Shown piece after piece: positions 44,812 to 54,777 of a stretch of DNA of 64,000 nt. The position numbers and the translations under genes are program-made. The DNA is from Marinobacter alexandrii (GTDB lineage Bacteria; Bacteroidota; Bacteroidia; Cytophagales; Cyclobacteriaceae). The notes under the pieces are model-generated. The model saw only the letters and a list, made by a program, of their open reading frames with translations, did not search any database and was not told where the DNA came from. The DNA lies in the NCBI GenBank assembly GCA_039984955.1, contig JBDWTN010000005.1, forward strand, positions 310,001-374,000. The letters run 5' to 3'. Positions within the stretch are counted from its first letter, which is position 1, and the number at the start of each line of letters is the position of its first letter.

Positions 44812-47181
44812 ATGCTACGAAGCTTCTTTCTTATCTCAATCCGTAACCTTAAGAAAAACGGACTTTATTCTGTCATTAACATATCTGGTCTTTCCATAGG
44901 AATTGTCTGTAGTGTATTGATTTTGCTTTGGGTAGCAAGTGAAATTTCATATGATAAGTTCCTGCCCAAGTATGACAGACTATATCAAGTATACATTAGT
45001 TCAGAATTTGATGAGCGGGTGAATAAGTGGCGATCTGTTCCTCTTCCTACTTATGAGGAGATGAAGGTAATCGATAGTAACATCAAAAACTCTGTTGTTG
45101 CTGGTTGGGGAAGTGACCGACTGATTACAGCTGGAGATATACGAATTATAAAGCCTGGATACTATGTAAGTGAGGAATTTCTGGAGATGTTTGAATTTCC
45201 GCTCATCTCCGGTACTCATAGGGAAGCATTAAAAGACCCAATGTCCATTGTTCTTTCCGAATCATTGGCGAAAATTCTTTTTGGTGATGAGGATCCAATA
45301 GGAAAACAAGTGCGGTTATCTGATGAAGGTACACTTCAAGTCACAGCAATTGCGAAAGACTTACCCGAAAACTCTACCTTCCAGTTCGATTACCTGGCTA
45401 CATGGAAGTATCGTGAATCAGTAAACGAGTGGATTAAAGACAATAAGACGAATTGGGGAAATTATTCTTTTCAGGTATTTGTAGAACTCAATGATCCTTC
45501 ACGTCAGGCACATGTAGATTCGAGTATCTATGACTTGGCAGAAGAAAAAGATGGTGAAGATGGTATGGATAAACACTTTTTTCTTCATCCTATGAAGGAT
45601 TGGAGACTTTACTCCAACTGGAATGAAAAAGGCGAACAAGCTGGTGGGCGTAGTGATTATGTTCAGTTGTTTACAGCAATTGCAATCATTATCTTAATTA
45701 TTGCATGTATAAACTTTATGAATCTGGCCACTGCACGTTCTGAGAAAAGAGCCAAAGAAGTTGGCATTCGAAAAAGTTTAGGTACAAGTCGAAGCAGGTT
45801 GATCTATCAGTTCATCAGTGAATCAATATTCATTACATTCATTGCTTTCCTCATTGCGGTCATATTGACGGAGTTAGCCCTTCCATCATATAATAACCTG
45901 GTGGAAAAGGAGCTTTCTATCAATTATACCTCTCCTCTCTTCTGGATTGCTTCTATTGGTATCATTATCGTGTTGGGTGTAATTTCTGGCAGCTATCCAG
46001 CTTTTTACCTTTCCTCATTCAGACCTGTACAGACACTAAAGGGTACAATTAAAGTAGGGAAAGGAGCAACAACGCCAAGGAAAGTATTGGTTGTACTCCA
46101 ATTTGCTTTTTCAATCGTACTGATGATAAGCACGATTGTCATTTTCCAGCAAATCAACTTAGTAAAGAACAGAGATCTCGGGTACCAACAAGATCGATTG
46201 ATATCAGTGGAACTCACAAACGATCTCTCTGATAACTATGAGATCCTTAAGCAAGAACTGATGTCATCTGGAATGGTAGAATCTGTAACTCGTTCAAATT
46301 CTCAAATCACCCAGATTAACTCCAACAACTTCTTGGGATGGCCTGGTAAGCCCGATGATCGTCGAGTTATTTTCACCACCATTACCACTACCTATGATTA
46401 TGCTAAAACCATGGGCATAGACGTTTTGATGGGAAGGGATTTCTCAAAAGACTTTGCAAGCGACTCAAGTGCTATTGTCATAAATAAAGCAGCTCTAGAT
46501 ATCATGGGGCTAGAAGACCCTATTGGAACCAACCTTGATCTTTGGGGAGATAAACTTAAGCTCATTGGAGTCGTGGACAATGTGCTGATGGGCTCTCCCT
46601 ATGAGCCCGTGAAGCCTATGTTTCTGATTCTCCAGGACTGGGGTGGTTATATCTCCATTCGACTCAAAAAAACCAATGATTTACAAGCCACTCTAGGAAG
46701 TGTAGAACAGACTTTTAACAAACACAATCCTGCTTACCCATTTGAATACAACTTTGCGGATGTCGAATTCCAACGTAAGTTCACAACCATCAATTTGACA
46801 CGCAAACTTGCGAGTCTATTCGCTACACTGGCCATGATCATTACTGGACTTGGGTTATTTGGGCTGGCCTCCTACACTGCAGAACAACGAATCAAAGAAA
46901 TAGGAATAAGAAAAGTACTAGGTGCTACCGTAGCGAGCCTTATGAAACTTATGTCAAAGGATTTTTCTAGACTGGTCGTGATATCTTTCTTTTTGGCAGC
47001 TCCACTTGCCTGGTATTTGCTCGATCAATACCTTGATAGGTATACAATCCGAGTAGATGTAGCTTGGTGGATATTTCCTTTAGTTGGCTCTATCGTTTTA
47101 CTATTTGCCATTGCCATTGTATCGGATCAAGCCAGACGGGCAGCTAAAGCTAATCCGGTGAAGTCATTGAGAAATGAATAA
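44812..47181 (+). CDS. large MacB/FtsX-type permease (double-core)
   Basis: The 789-residue protein has an N-terminal helix (about 20-42), a first periplasmic core, three membrane helices with FtsX signature (FMNLATARSEKRAKEVGIRKSL) near 285-410, a second core, and a final set of three helices (GLFGLASYTAEQRIKEIGIR, near 665-780). This eight-helix form without an ATPase domain is the standard Bacteroidota MacB-like permease, often for antimicrobial-peptide or lipoprotein handling. The partner ATPase is not adjacent. It ends one base before the convergent membrane-protein gene. Confidence 0.9.
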   Translation: MLRSFFLISIRNLKKNGLYSVINISGLSIGIVCSVLILLWVASEISYDKFLPKYDRLYQVYISSEFDERVNKWRSVPLPTYEEMKVIDSNIKNSVVAGWGSDRLITAGDIRIIKPGYYVSEEFLEMFEFPLISGTHREALKDPMSIVLSESLAKILFGDEDPIGKQVRLSDEGTLQVTAIAKDLPENSTFQFDYLATWKYRESVNEWIKDNKTNWGNYSFQVFVELNDPSRQAHVDSSIYDLAEEKDGEDGMDKHFFLHPMKDWRLYSNWNEKGEQAGGRSDYVQLFTAIAIIILIIACINFMNLATARSEKRAKEVGIRKSLGTSRSRLIYQFISESIFITFIAFLIAVILTELALPSYNNLVEKELSINYTSPLFWIASIGIIIVLGVISGSYPAFYLSSFRPVQTLKGTIKVGKGATTPRKVLVVLQFAFSIVLMISTIVIFQQINLVKNRDLGYQQDRLISVELTNDLSDNYEILKQELMSSGMVESVTRSNSQITQINSNNFLGWPGKPDDRRVIFTTITTTYDYAKTMGIDVLMGRDFSKDFASDSSAIVINKAALDIMGLEDPIGTNLDLWGDKLKLIGVVDNVLMGSPYEPVKPMFLILQDWGGYISIRLKKTNDLQATLGSVEQTFNKHNPAYPFEYNFADVEFQRKFTTINLTRKLASLFATLAMIITGLGLFGLASYTAEQRIKEIGIRKVLGATVASLMKLMSKDFSRLVVISFFLAAPLAWYLLDQYLDRYTIRVDVAWWIFPLVGSIVLLFAIAIVSDQARRAAKANPVKSLRNE

Positions 47182-47640
47182 TTAATGTGTTTTAGTGCCC
47201 ACGGACTCATTAATACTATCTTCATCTATTTTGGAAATAGTACTTAAATTATGAAGTAGTTCTTGCGCTTCTTTCATGATTTTATCATAGTACGACAGAA
47301 CCTCTTGATCGAATTCTGGTGTTTCCTGTGCAGTTACTTTAAATATTTGCATCTGATTCATGAAATTATTGAGAATGTGATAAGCAGATGATAGCATAGC
47401 TATATAAACTTTGGCTTTTTGCTTTTCTGTTTCCGTTTTTCTTTTTCTTTTTTGAAAATGCGCCAATGAAAAGGCACTAAACAAGAAAAATGGAATAATA
47501 GCCTCATCAAATTCAAAATTTTCCAATTTTTCCATCAGGAACACCAACTTTTCGAATAGGTCTAGATCGAATAAAACAACCGTTACAAATAGTAAAACGG
47601 ATAAGCATAGTCCTATCCACAAAAGTGAAGCATCTTTCAT
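47182..47640 (-). CDS. two-TM membrane protein with kinase-like dimerisation helix
   Basis: The 152-residue protein has two hydrophobic segments (about 5-23 and 46-62), a basic stretch (HFQKRKRKTETEKQK) and a helical C-terminal half (AMLSSAYHILNNFMNQMQIF...YYDKIMKEAQELLHNL). The HILNNF context resembles the H-box helix of some histidine kinases, but no ATPase domain follows, so it may be a receptor stub or a degenerate kinase. No family assigned. It ends directly against the permease stop. Confidence 0.55.
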   Translation of the reverse strand: MKDASLLWIGLCLSVLLFVTVVLFDLDLFEKLVFLMEKLENFEFDEAIIPFFLFSAFSLAHFQKRKRKTETEKQKAKVYIAMLSSAYHILNNFMNQMQIFKVTAQETPEFDQEVLSYYDKIMKEAQELLHNLSTISKIDEDSINESVGTKTH

Positions 47641-47748
47641 TAAAATAGAGGTTGGTTAGTTGGAAGACACAATCTATTAAAATTCCGAATACTGTTTTTA
47701 TCTTAAACTGTTTTTATCTTAATAAGATTATTTGAATAAAGTCACTAA

Positions 47749-47779
47749 TTGCTCATTCAAAAACAATTTTGTAATTTTG
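47749..47779 (+). promoter_or_regulatory. promoter of hppD with overlapping palindrome
   Basis: TTG (47749-47751), 20-nt spacer, then TAATTTTG (47772-47779), an exact -7 box. GTTGTCATAACAAC (47779-47792) directly downstream has 5-bp palindromic arms and could be a repressor site; the nearest candidate regulator is the MarR protein at 49581. Confidence 0.55.
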
Positions 47780-47810
47780 TTGTCATAACAACTACTTAGT
47801 CAAAATCGTG

Positions 47811-48938
47811 ATGGAAAGTACAGCAACAATCGAAAACACCAAGCAAGCTCAAGATTTCATGCCAATCAATGGTACTGATTACCTGGAGCTTTATGTCAGC
47901 AATGCCAAACAAGCTGCTCATTTTTATCGTTCCGCTTTTGGCTTCAAAGCCCTTGCATATGCTGGGCTTGAAACAGGCTTAAGAGATCGTGAATCTTACG
48001 TGGTTGTTCAAGACAAAATTCGCTTAGTTCTTACCTCTCCTCTAAAGAGTGGAACCATTATTGGTCAGCACATTGATAAGCATGGTGATGGTGTAAAGGT
48101 CACTGCGCTCTGGGTAGATGATGCGACCAAAGCATATAATGAAGCATTGAAACGAGGTGCCACGTCATACATGGAACCAAACACGATGAAAGACGAGAAT
48201 GGTGAAATTGTACAATCAGGTATCCATACCTACGGTGAAGTTGTGCATATCTTCATCGAGCGTAAGAATTATAATGGCATCTTTTTACCTGGCTATAAAT
48301 CATGGAATACATCTTACAACCCGGAATCTGTTGGTCTTAAGTATGTAGATCATATGGTGGGAAATGTGGAGCTGGGACAAATGAACGAGTGGGTGAAATT
48401 CTATGAAGAAGTCATGGGCTTTACACAGATTATGTCATTTGATGATAATGACATCTCTACTGAATTTACTGCACTCATGAGCAAAGTAATGAGCAATGGT
48501 AATGGTAGAATCAAGTTTCCAATTAACGAACCTGCTCCAGGTCTAAAAAAATCTCAAGTGGATGAATATCTAGAGTTCTATGAAGGGGCAGGAGTTCAAC
48601 ACATTGCTGTAGCTACTGATAACATCATTAAAACAGTTAGTGACTTAAAGTCAAGAGGCATTGAGTTCCTTCAAGTACCTGATTCTTACTATGATATGCT
48701 CACCGATCGAGTAGGTAAAATAGATGAAGACATTGAAGCTTTAAGGCCTTTGGGGATCCTTGTGGATCGTGATGAAGAAGGCTATCTTCTTCAGATCTTC
48801 ACAAAAACGGTACAAGCACGGCCTACAATGTTCTTTGAAATCATCCAACGTAAAGGAGCTACTTCTTTTGGAAAAGGGAATTTCAAAGCTTTATTTGAAG
48901 CGCTAGAGCGTGAGCAAGAATTACGAGGAACACTTTAA
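47811..48938 (+). CDS. hppD: 4-hydroxyphenylpyruvate dioxygenase
   Basis: HPPD (375 residues) converts 4-hydroxyphenylpyruvate to homogentisate in tyrosine breakdown. Two vicinal-oxygen-chelate domains are visible. The three iron ligands lie in KYVDHMVGNVE (His), GVQHIAVATDN (His) and MFFEIIQRKG (Glu), and the terminal GKGNFKALFEALEREQ helix is the family gate. ATG at 47811 is taken rather than GTG 47808. No other tyrosine-catabolic gene is adjacent. A perfect 9-bp inverted repeat overlaps its stop codon. Confidence 0.96.
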   Translation: MESTATIENTKQAQDFMPINGTDYLELYVSNAKQAAHFYRSAFGFKALAYAGLETGLRDRESYVVVQDKIRLVLTSPLKSGTIIGQHIDKHGDGVKVTALWVDDATKAYNEALKRGATSYMEPNTMKDENGEIVQSGIHTYGEVVHIFIERKNYNGIFLPGYKSWNTSYNPESVGLKYVDHMVGNVELGQMNEWVKFYEEVMGFTQIMSFDDNDISTEFTALMSKVMSNGNGRIKFPINEPAPGLKKSQVDEYLEFYEGAGVQHIAVATDNIIKTVSDLKSRGIEFLQVPDSYYDMLTDRVGKIDEDIEALRPLGILVDRDEEGYLLQIFTKTVQARPTMFFEIIQRKGATSFGKGNFKALFEALEREQELRGTL

Positions 48939-48951
48939 TTCGAAGTGTTCC
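48927..48951. repeat. inverted repeat across the hppD stop codon
   Basis: GGAACACTT (48927-48935) and AAGTGTTCC (48943-48951) pair perfectly around the TAA stop. No T-run follows, so a 3'-end stability hairpin is likelier than a classical terminator. Confidence 0.55.
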
Positions 48952-48963
48952 TATATCCTAAAG

Positions 48964-49506
48964 CTAGTAGAACTTATTCACTTTTTTCACAGCATCAACG
49001 GCAACCCTACGAGCACAATTCTTTAGATGATTATCCATCTTACACTTTGATTTCACGAAGTAATCTGAGCAGTTTTTTTCTTCATCGTTAGAAAAAAATA
49101 ATTCGATTAAAAACGGATCTCCTTCCCTCAGTACCTCATAGTTAGATGCTTGGATCTCCCACTGTTGAAGAGGTCTTCCATCTTCTGTTAGTGTAACTCT
49201 CCCTTCGAGGTTTTCATCTCGGAGATTGAAAATATTGTGTCCTCCGTTGCAATCATCCCATACAACTTCGGTGTTATAGTCAATATCAATCATAAAATCC
49301 TCAATGAGAAGTTTCAGAGGTGTATCATAGTTTACTACCTGAAAATTTCGCTTTCGAAGCTTTGGGATTACTTGAGCCTTAAAATAGCTTGCATTTGAAG
49401 ATCCGTCCAGGTTGACTACCTGAATGGGGACTTCCATGTCCAGTTTCTGGCAGGAAAAAACAATAACAGCGATGGTTATTGTAGATGAAATTGTAGCGAG
49501 TTTCAT
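48964..49506 (-). CDS. lipoprotein of unknown function
   Basis: The 180-residue protein has a lipobox (VIVFSC) and no recognised domain. It has a cysteine-rich C-terminal region (CSDYFVKSKCKMDNHLKNC plus an earlier DDCNGG), suggesting disulphides in the periplasm or at the surface. It lies 74 nt downstream of the MarR gene on the same strand and could be its cotranscribed partner. Confidence 0.6.
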   Translation of the reverse strand: MKLATISSTITIAVIVFSCQKLDMEVPIQVVNLDGSSNASYFKAQVIPKLRKRNFQVVNYDTPLKLLIEDFMIDIDYNTEVVWDDCNGGHNIFNLRDENLEGRVTLTEDGRPLQQWEIQASNYEVLREGDPFLIELFFSNDEEKNCSDYFVKSKCKMDNHLKNCARRVAVDAVKKVNKFY

Positions 49507-49580
49507 ATAATTGAATTGGGTACATCTACCTCCAATTCAAAATGAATGCCACTTTATGAATGCCACTTTTTTAAGGTTAG

Positions 49581-50012
49581 TCAGTCCTTCTCGCTGTAAT
49601 TAGTAAATACTTTATCCAAAATGGCTATTAAAGTTTCATATTCCTTATTTGAAAGATTGGTCCAGCCAAGTTGACGAGACTCTTCTACAACCGGTAATGC
49701 CTTTTCAATGGCCTCCCTTCCCTTCGAAGTAATGGAAACATGATATTTTCTACCATCTGTTTTATCTTGAATACGTTCCACAAAATTCTTTTTAGACAGC
49801 AAATCAACAATTCGTGAAACAGTGGGTTTATCACGAAAGCTCAAACCCGCAAGATCTGTCTGGTACATATCTCGGTCATCTAACTTGGATAGTATTACCC
49901 ATTGCTCAGGGGTGATATCTACATTGGCTTGTTTAAATCTGTTAATAAGATCCTGTCGTACTACCTTATATGTTCTATCGATAAAAGACCCTAACTCCTT
50001 GTATTGCGACAT
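49581..50012 (-). CDS. MarR family transcriptional regulator
   Basis: The 143-residue winged-helix protein has the N-terminal dimerisation helix, recognition region ITPEQWVILSKL...YQTDLAGLSFRDKPTVSRIV, and the wing ERIQDKTDGRKYHVSITSKG. MarR proteins are usually repressors released by a small ligand, often an aromatic acid. The neighbour hppD (aromatic catabolism), with a palindrome on its promoter, is a possible target, but that is inference. Confidence 0.9.
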   Translation of the reverse strand: MSQYKELGSFIDRTYKVVRQDLINRFKQANVDITPEQWVILSKLDDRDMYQTDLAGLSFRDKPTVSRIVDLLSKKNFVERIQDKTDGRKYHVSITSKGREAIEKALPVVEESRQLGWTNLSNKEYETLIAILDKVFTNYSEKD

Positions 50013-50114
50013 AGGCAGCTAATATATTGCATTTCCAAAACCCTAACAGCCACCACTTCTGTAAAAATTTGAATTCTGTGAGCCTTGACAGCACTAAATC
50101 GGGAATAACTAAGT

Positions 50115-50122
50115 TACTTTTG
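50115..50122 (+). promoter_or_regulatory. -7 box for the 897-residue protein gene
   Basis: TACTTTTG matches TAnnTTTG and ends 19 nt before the TTG start at 50142. No TTG at the usual -33 spacing. Confidence 0.4.
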
Positions 50123-50141
50123 AAGAAATCAACCAATTGAC

Positions 50142-52835
50142 TTGAAGAAACTTCTAATTTCCATAGCCGTACTTCTACTCGCAGGAATGGGGTACTTTAC
50201 TTATGAAAAATGGGTGAAGCACTCTGACCTAACCTTATGGAGCTTTATTCCTTCTGACGCAGCACTTGTAATAGAAGCAGAAATCACCAATGATTTAACA
50301 ACGTTTCAAGGATATCCCATCTGGAATATTATCAATCAATCCACAGGTTTTTCAAACCTAAAAAATGGACTTAGTTTTTTAGATTCGATCAATGGTTCTG
50401 GTGGTTTTACAACTATCTTCAAGGATGCACCTACATTAGCCTCACTGCATAAAGTTTCGAATAATGCTGTCGATTTTCTTTTTGTGGTGGAGATTCAAAA
50501 TATATCTCAAAATACATTCGCAAATGCTGCCATTGGTCGGCTTCAAAAAGCAGGAAATCGCTTTAAAACAAGAAGTTATAACGACTTCAAAATCAGCGAA
50601 ATAAGCAATGAAGGAAAAACACTCACCTTCATTTTCTACAAGAACTTCTTTCTTGCAAGTTTCACTCCATACTTAGTTGAAGATGCGATAAGAGTAATTA
50701 GTGATTCAGAATTGCCCTCATTTAAAGATAAGTTTACCCGACTCACAAATGAATCCGGAGCAAAAGGTCTGACGCGTGTCTACGCAAACTACAATCAGGT
50801 CGGAAATGTCATCAACTCTTTTGCTAATGATCAAACAGGTCTACCCATAGTTTCAGGAAACTATGAGATGGTTCTGGACTCATCATTCATACAGTTTTCT
50901 GGATTTTCATACGCTTCAGATGGATGGATGAGTACACATACCACACAGCCAGCTGCCTTTGACATGGCAGAAGTTGTACCGGAGAATACGGCTTATTTCT
51001 ACCACATCACCTCTTCTGATATTTCTACATGGAAAGATGCTCAAATAGAATTTATTCGGAAGAACTCACTAACGACTAAGTCATTTCAAGATTCATTGAA
51101 ATCATCTTATGATTTTAATGCTGACCAGGTGTTGGATTTGGTTGATAATGAAATTGGCATTGCTAATCTAGAGTCCCAACGCACAAGAGATAATCAACGA
51201 CTCGTGATTCTTGAAGTAAAAGACATACAGGAATCCTTAAATTTCTTCCAGCAACTAACTGAACGAATCGCAATTGCACGTGGTGATTCAGTGTACTCTG
51301 AATCATATAGTGACAATGAAATTAGGTTCTTGCCTATTCGTGAATTTCCATCTTCTTTCCTTGGCGAGATGGGTAAAGGTTTTGATCAATGCTTTTATAT
51401 AAGTCATCGGAATTATCTTATTTTCTCAAATGATCTACAAGAACTTAAGAACCTCATTTCATCTATTTTAAATGAGGATACTTGGGGGAAATCAATTCAG
51501 ATGAATGACTTCTTAGCACGAGCTAATAATGCAGCGAATGTTAGCTTGTTTGTGAATGTACCACGAGCATGGAAGAATATACTCAATGTATTAAAGCCTG
51601 AATGGCTTGAGCATTTTAAGAAAAACAACTCTACATATAAAACCATTGATCTGGCGGCATTTCAGTATAGCTATTTAGACGGTAAATATTTCACTAGTTA
51701 CACCTTTACACAGCCACAATCAAGCCCAAAAAGCATTCCAAAAACTAATCCGCAAAACGGTGTAAGGTTCGTTAGCCCCTTAACATCTAAACCTTACCTA
51801 TTAAAGACACATGCTCACCGTGATTTTGATATCTTATTACAAGATAGTACCAATACAATCTACTATATGGATCCTAATCAAAATGCGCTATGGTCAGAAA
51901 CCCTTGATGGATCTATCCTTGGAAACGTATACCCAATTGACTATTACAAAAACGGTAAAATACAATATGCATTTGCGACATCTTCTTCTATTCATTTAAT
52001 TGATCGTACAGGCACGTATATTCCCGGGTATCCAAAGTCCCTTCCAGAGAATGCTCAAATTGCTTTTATCAATGTTATCGATTACGATCTAAGTAGAAAT
52101 TATCGAATAGCTCTTATTGATACAGATGGCAACATATTTCTAGCAGACAAAGACCTAAAACTACTTGATGGTTGGTCACCAAAAGAGATAAGTAGGGCTG
52201 CTCTCCAGCCACTTGATCACGCTCGACTTGGTAGAAAAGACGTCATGATATCAATACATGAAAATGGTGTAATTCATTTATTGAATCGTCGAGGTGAATT
52301 GAATAAAGGGTTTCCTTTTGACACTAAATTATCACTTCATAAAAACTATTTCCTAAGGCAGTCAAACTCGCTCGGAAATTCGTCCTTGACTGTTCTATCC
52401 AAAGGTGGTGAGTTGATAGAGATTACGTTAGAAGGAGATTTAATTAAGCGTGAACAACTATTAAAAAGTAGTGCCGATGCAAACTTTCAACTAATACCAG
52501 ATACAGGTAGTGATTCCTTTATTATTGTAAGAAAAGAAGGAAGCAGCTACGAAGTGTTGGACGATACAGGTAATCTTCTCTTTAAGAAAGACTATTTATC
52601 TCAGTGGCCAATCTTGATACAATATTATCAATTTGGTGCTGGGAAAGACCTGGTTGTCTTTACTGATACTGCCAATAAAAGCCTTTACATTTATGATAAA
52701 TCAGGAAACTTAATTACTGGAAACCCACTCAATTCAGCTCATGAAATAAGTCTTATCTATTCCTCAGCAAGAAAAGAATTCCAGGTCTTCACCACATGGG
52801 GATCCAACCTGGAACTCTATAATTTTAAGTATTGA
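50142..52835 (+). CDS. large membrane-anchored extracytoplasmic protein
   Basis: The 897-residue protein starts with TTG (KKLLISIAVLLLAGMGYF), giving one N-terminal membrane helix. The first 530 residues resemble DUF3352-like proteins (SFIPSDAALVIEAE opening). The C-terminal 350 residues look like a beta-propeller: repeated DxxxNIYYMDPNQN, DTDGNIFLADKDL, NGVIHLLNRRGELNKGFPFD, KSGNLITGNPL units of PQQ/WD type. The function is unknown. Its 3' end overlaps the convergent DHFR-family gene by 11 nt. Confidence 0.6.
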   Translation: MKKLLISIAVLLLAGMGYFTYEKWVKHSDLTLWSFIPSDAALVIEAEITNDLTTFQGYPIWNIINQSTGFSNLKNGLSFLDSINGSGGFTTIFKDAPTLASLHKVSNNAVDFLFVVEIQNISQNTFANAAIGRLQKAGNRFKTRSYNDFKISEISNEGKTLTFIFYKNFFLASFTPYLVEDAIRVISDSELPSFKDKFTRLTNESGAKGLTRVYANYNQVGNVINSFANDQTGLPIVSGNYEMVLDSSFIQFSGFSYASDGWMSTHTTQPAAFDMAEVVPENTAYFYHITSSDISTWKDAQIEFIRKNSLTTKSFQDSLKSSYDFNADQVLDLVDNEIGIANLESQRTRDNQRLVILEVKDIQESLNFFQQLTERIAIARGDSVYSESYSDNEIRFLPIREFPSSFLGEMGKGFDQCFYISHRNYLIFSNDLQELKNLISSILNEDTWGKSIQMNDFLARANNAANVSLFVNVPRAWKNILNVLKPEWLEHFKKNNSTYKTIDLAAFQYSYLDGKYFTSYTFTQPQSSPKSIPKTNPQNGVRFVSPLTSKPYLLKTHAHRDFDILLQDSTNTIYYMDPNQNALWSETLDGSILGNVYPIDYYKNGKIQYAFATSSSIHLIDRTGTYIPGYPKSLPENAQIAFINVIDYDLSRNYRIALIDTDGNIFLADKDLKLLDGWSPKEISRAALQPLDHARLGRKDVMISIHENGVIHLLNRRGELNKGFPFDTKLSLHKNYFLRQSNSLGNSSLTVLSKGGELIEITLEGDLIKREQLLKSSADANFQLIPDTGSDSFIIVRKEGSSYEVLDDTGNLLFKKDYLSQWPILIQYYQFGAGKDLVVFTDTANKSLYIYDKSGNLITGNPLNSAHEISLIYSSARKEFQVFTTWGSNLELYNFKY

Positions 52836-53361
52836 TTACTTTATAAGTATTGATTTGAAATCCATTATCAAATGATTGATTATAGATAGGCTTGAGTTTT
52901 ACCCCCGCTGAGCAATCCCCAAATAATTTAACTCCTTTCCCCAATATCAATGGATTGATCTTCAGCTTTAACTCATCGATCATTCCATTTTTCAACAACC
53001 AACCTGCAAAAACCCCTCCACCGCATAGGTAGATATCGCTACCTACCTGGTCTTTTAGTTCTGTAAGTTTTTCGAGTTCAACAGGTACCACATTGACCTG
53101 GCAGTGGGAATTGTCAAAATAGAGGCTATCTGAAAATATATAATGCTCCATATTTTGATAAGCTGGCTGTCCCGGTTTAAGTCCAAATTGATAGCCAAAC
53201 TCATAGGTCTTTCGGCCCATAATAACGGTATCAAAGGACTCCAGATCATACATATACTGATCTACACCTTCTCCTTCCATCGCAAACATACTGACATCAT
53301 CAGCTTCTGCTGCAATGTAACCATCTAGAGAAGTAGCTACGTAATAAACGATTTTTCTCAT
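52825..53361 (-). CDS. DHFR/RibD-C family reductase
   Basis: The 178-residue protein has the fold motifs of the RibD C-terminal/dihydrofolate reductase family: MRKIVYYVATSLDGYIA, VIMGRKTYEF and IYLCGGGVFAGWLL (NADPH-binding). These stand-alone YyaP/YwjB-like reductases have no settled substrate. It is 9 nt downstream of the MATE exporter and probably cotranscribed with it. Confidence 0.85.
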   Translation of the reverse strand: MRKIVYYVATSLDGYIAAEADDVSMFAMEGEGVDQYMYDLESFDTVIMGRKTYEFGYQFGLKPGQPAYQNMEHYIFSDSLYFDNSHCQVNVVPVELEKLTELKDQVGSDIYLCGGGVFAGWLLKNGMIDELKLKINPLILGKGVKLFGDCSAGVKLKPIYNQSFDNGFQINTYKVINT

Positions 53362-53370
53362 CTTGCTGAC

Positions 53371-54777
53371 TTATACTTTAACCGTTTTCCACTTACCTCT
53401 CTTAAAGAGCATAATTGCTATCACAGCATACAAGCTATGGCAAAACGCTACACAAAAGAACACGCCTTCAGGACCCCAGTCATAAACGATGGACAGCACG
53501 TATGACAATGGGATCTGAATGGCCCAGAAAACTCCAATATTGATCCATAATGGAGTATAAGTATCTCCAGCACCATTAAATGCCTGACCGATTACCATAC
53601 CGTAAGCAAAAAATATGTAGCCAAAACAAATGATTCTCAGCGCACTAATAGCCGTTTCCAAAACGATACCCGATTGATTAAAAACAGATAGTACCTGATT
53701 GGAAAAAATAGAGAATATTATAGCTACACTTATAAGAAAAATGGTATTCCATTTAGCTGTTCTCCAAACGGAGGTTTCTGCTCGTTCGGGACTTTTAGCA
53801 CCCAGGTTTTGTCCTACAAGAGTCGCTGCTGCGTTCGCCATGCCCCAGGAGGGCAATAGCGTGAATACAATAACTCGAAAAGCCAACTGATAACCCGCTA
53901 CATATTCTGTTCCAAACTCAGCTACTATACGAACAAGGAACAACCAGCTTAATGTCTCAACAAGAAATTGTCCTATACCCGCTGAACCAATCTTAATGAT
54001 TTCAACAATGGTCTTTATCCTCACAACAAAGTTTTTGACCGTTAATTTGATCAAAGAGCTTCCGTTGAAAATATGAACAAGCTGGTAAATCACACCGATC
54101 GTTCTTCCGGTCGTAGTTGCTATGGCTGCTCCCTCTATTCCCATGCCTGGGATTGGCCCCAGTCCAAATATGAATAGTGGATCTAAAATCATATTCAAGA
54201 AATTGGCCAATAACAGCGATTTCATAGCAATGGAAGCATTTCCTGCTCCCCTAAATATCCCATTAATCAAAAAGATCAAAATGATACTTAGGTTACCTGC
54301 ATACATGATTTTCGTGTAGCCTACGCCTTCCGCTATTAATTCAGACTCACCGCCCATTAAAGCAAGAATGTCTTCGGCAAATACGAATCCCATAATGCCA
54401 AATACGACTCCTATTGCTATTGATATTAGTATAGCTTGAAAACCAGCATCCGCTGCACGACCATACTTCTTCTCACCTACTCGTCTTGCGACAATCGCTG
54501 TTGCTGCCATGCTTAAGCCTACAGCTAGTGAATAAATAATCATCAAAGGAGTTTCGGTTAGCGCAACTGTTGCAATAGCATTGACACTTATCCTTGAAAC
54601 GAATATCATATCAACGATTGCAAATAGGGATTCTCCAATCATCTCAGCTATCATAGGAATAGAGAGTAAGACAATGGCACGATTGATACTACCTGTGGTA
54701 AATTCTGTTTCTTCGCCTTTCATAGCGGAAACAAAGAGTTTAAAAACTCTAGATAAAGAGAATGATTCTTTCGTCAT
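53371..54777 (-). CDS. MATE family efflux transporter
   Basis: The 468-residue protein has 12 predicted membrane helices in two bundles. The N-terminal block RAIVLLSIPMIAEMIGESLF, LGMxxAATAIVARRVGEKK-like region and the second-half repeat (GMANAAATLVGQNLGAKSPE) are typical of Na+/H+-coupled MATE drug or metabolite exporters. It precedes the DHFR-family gene in a two-gene minus-strand unit. A weak -7-like TAATTTTC lies about 8-15 nt before its ATG (54785-54792 on the plus strand). Confidence 0.92.
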   Translation of the reverse strand: MTKESFSLSRVFKLFVSAMKGEETEFTTGSINRAIVLLSIPMIAEMIGESLFAIVDMIFVSRISVNAIATVALTETPLMIIYSLAVGLSMAATAIVARRVGEKKYGRAADAGFQAILISIAIGVVFGIMGFVFAEDILALMGGESELIAEGVGYTKIMYAGNLSIILIFLINGIFRGAGNASIAMKSLLLANFLNMILDPLFIFGLGPIPGMGIEGAAIATTTGRTIGVIYQLVHIFNGSSLIKLTVKNFVVRIKTIVEIIKIGSAGIGQFLVETLSWLFLVRIVAEFGTEYVAGYQLAFRVIVFTLLPSWGMANAAATLVGQNLGAKSPERAETSVWRTAKWNTIFLISVAIIFSIFSNQVLSVFNQSGIVLETAISALRIICFGYIFFAYGMVIGQAFNGAGDTYTPLWINIGVFWAIQIPLSYVLSIVYDWGPEGVFFCVAFCHSLYAVIAIMLFKRGKWKTVKV

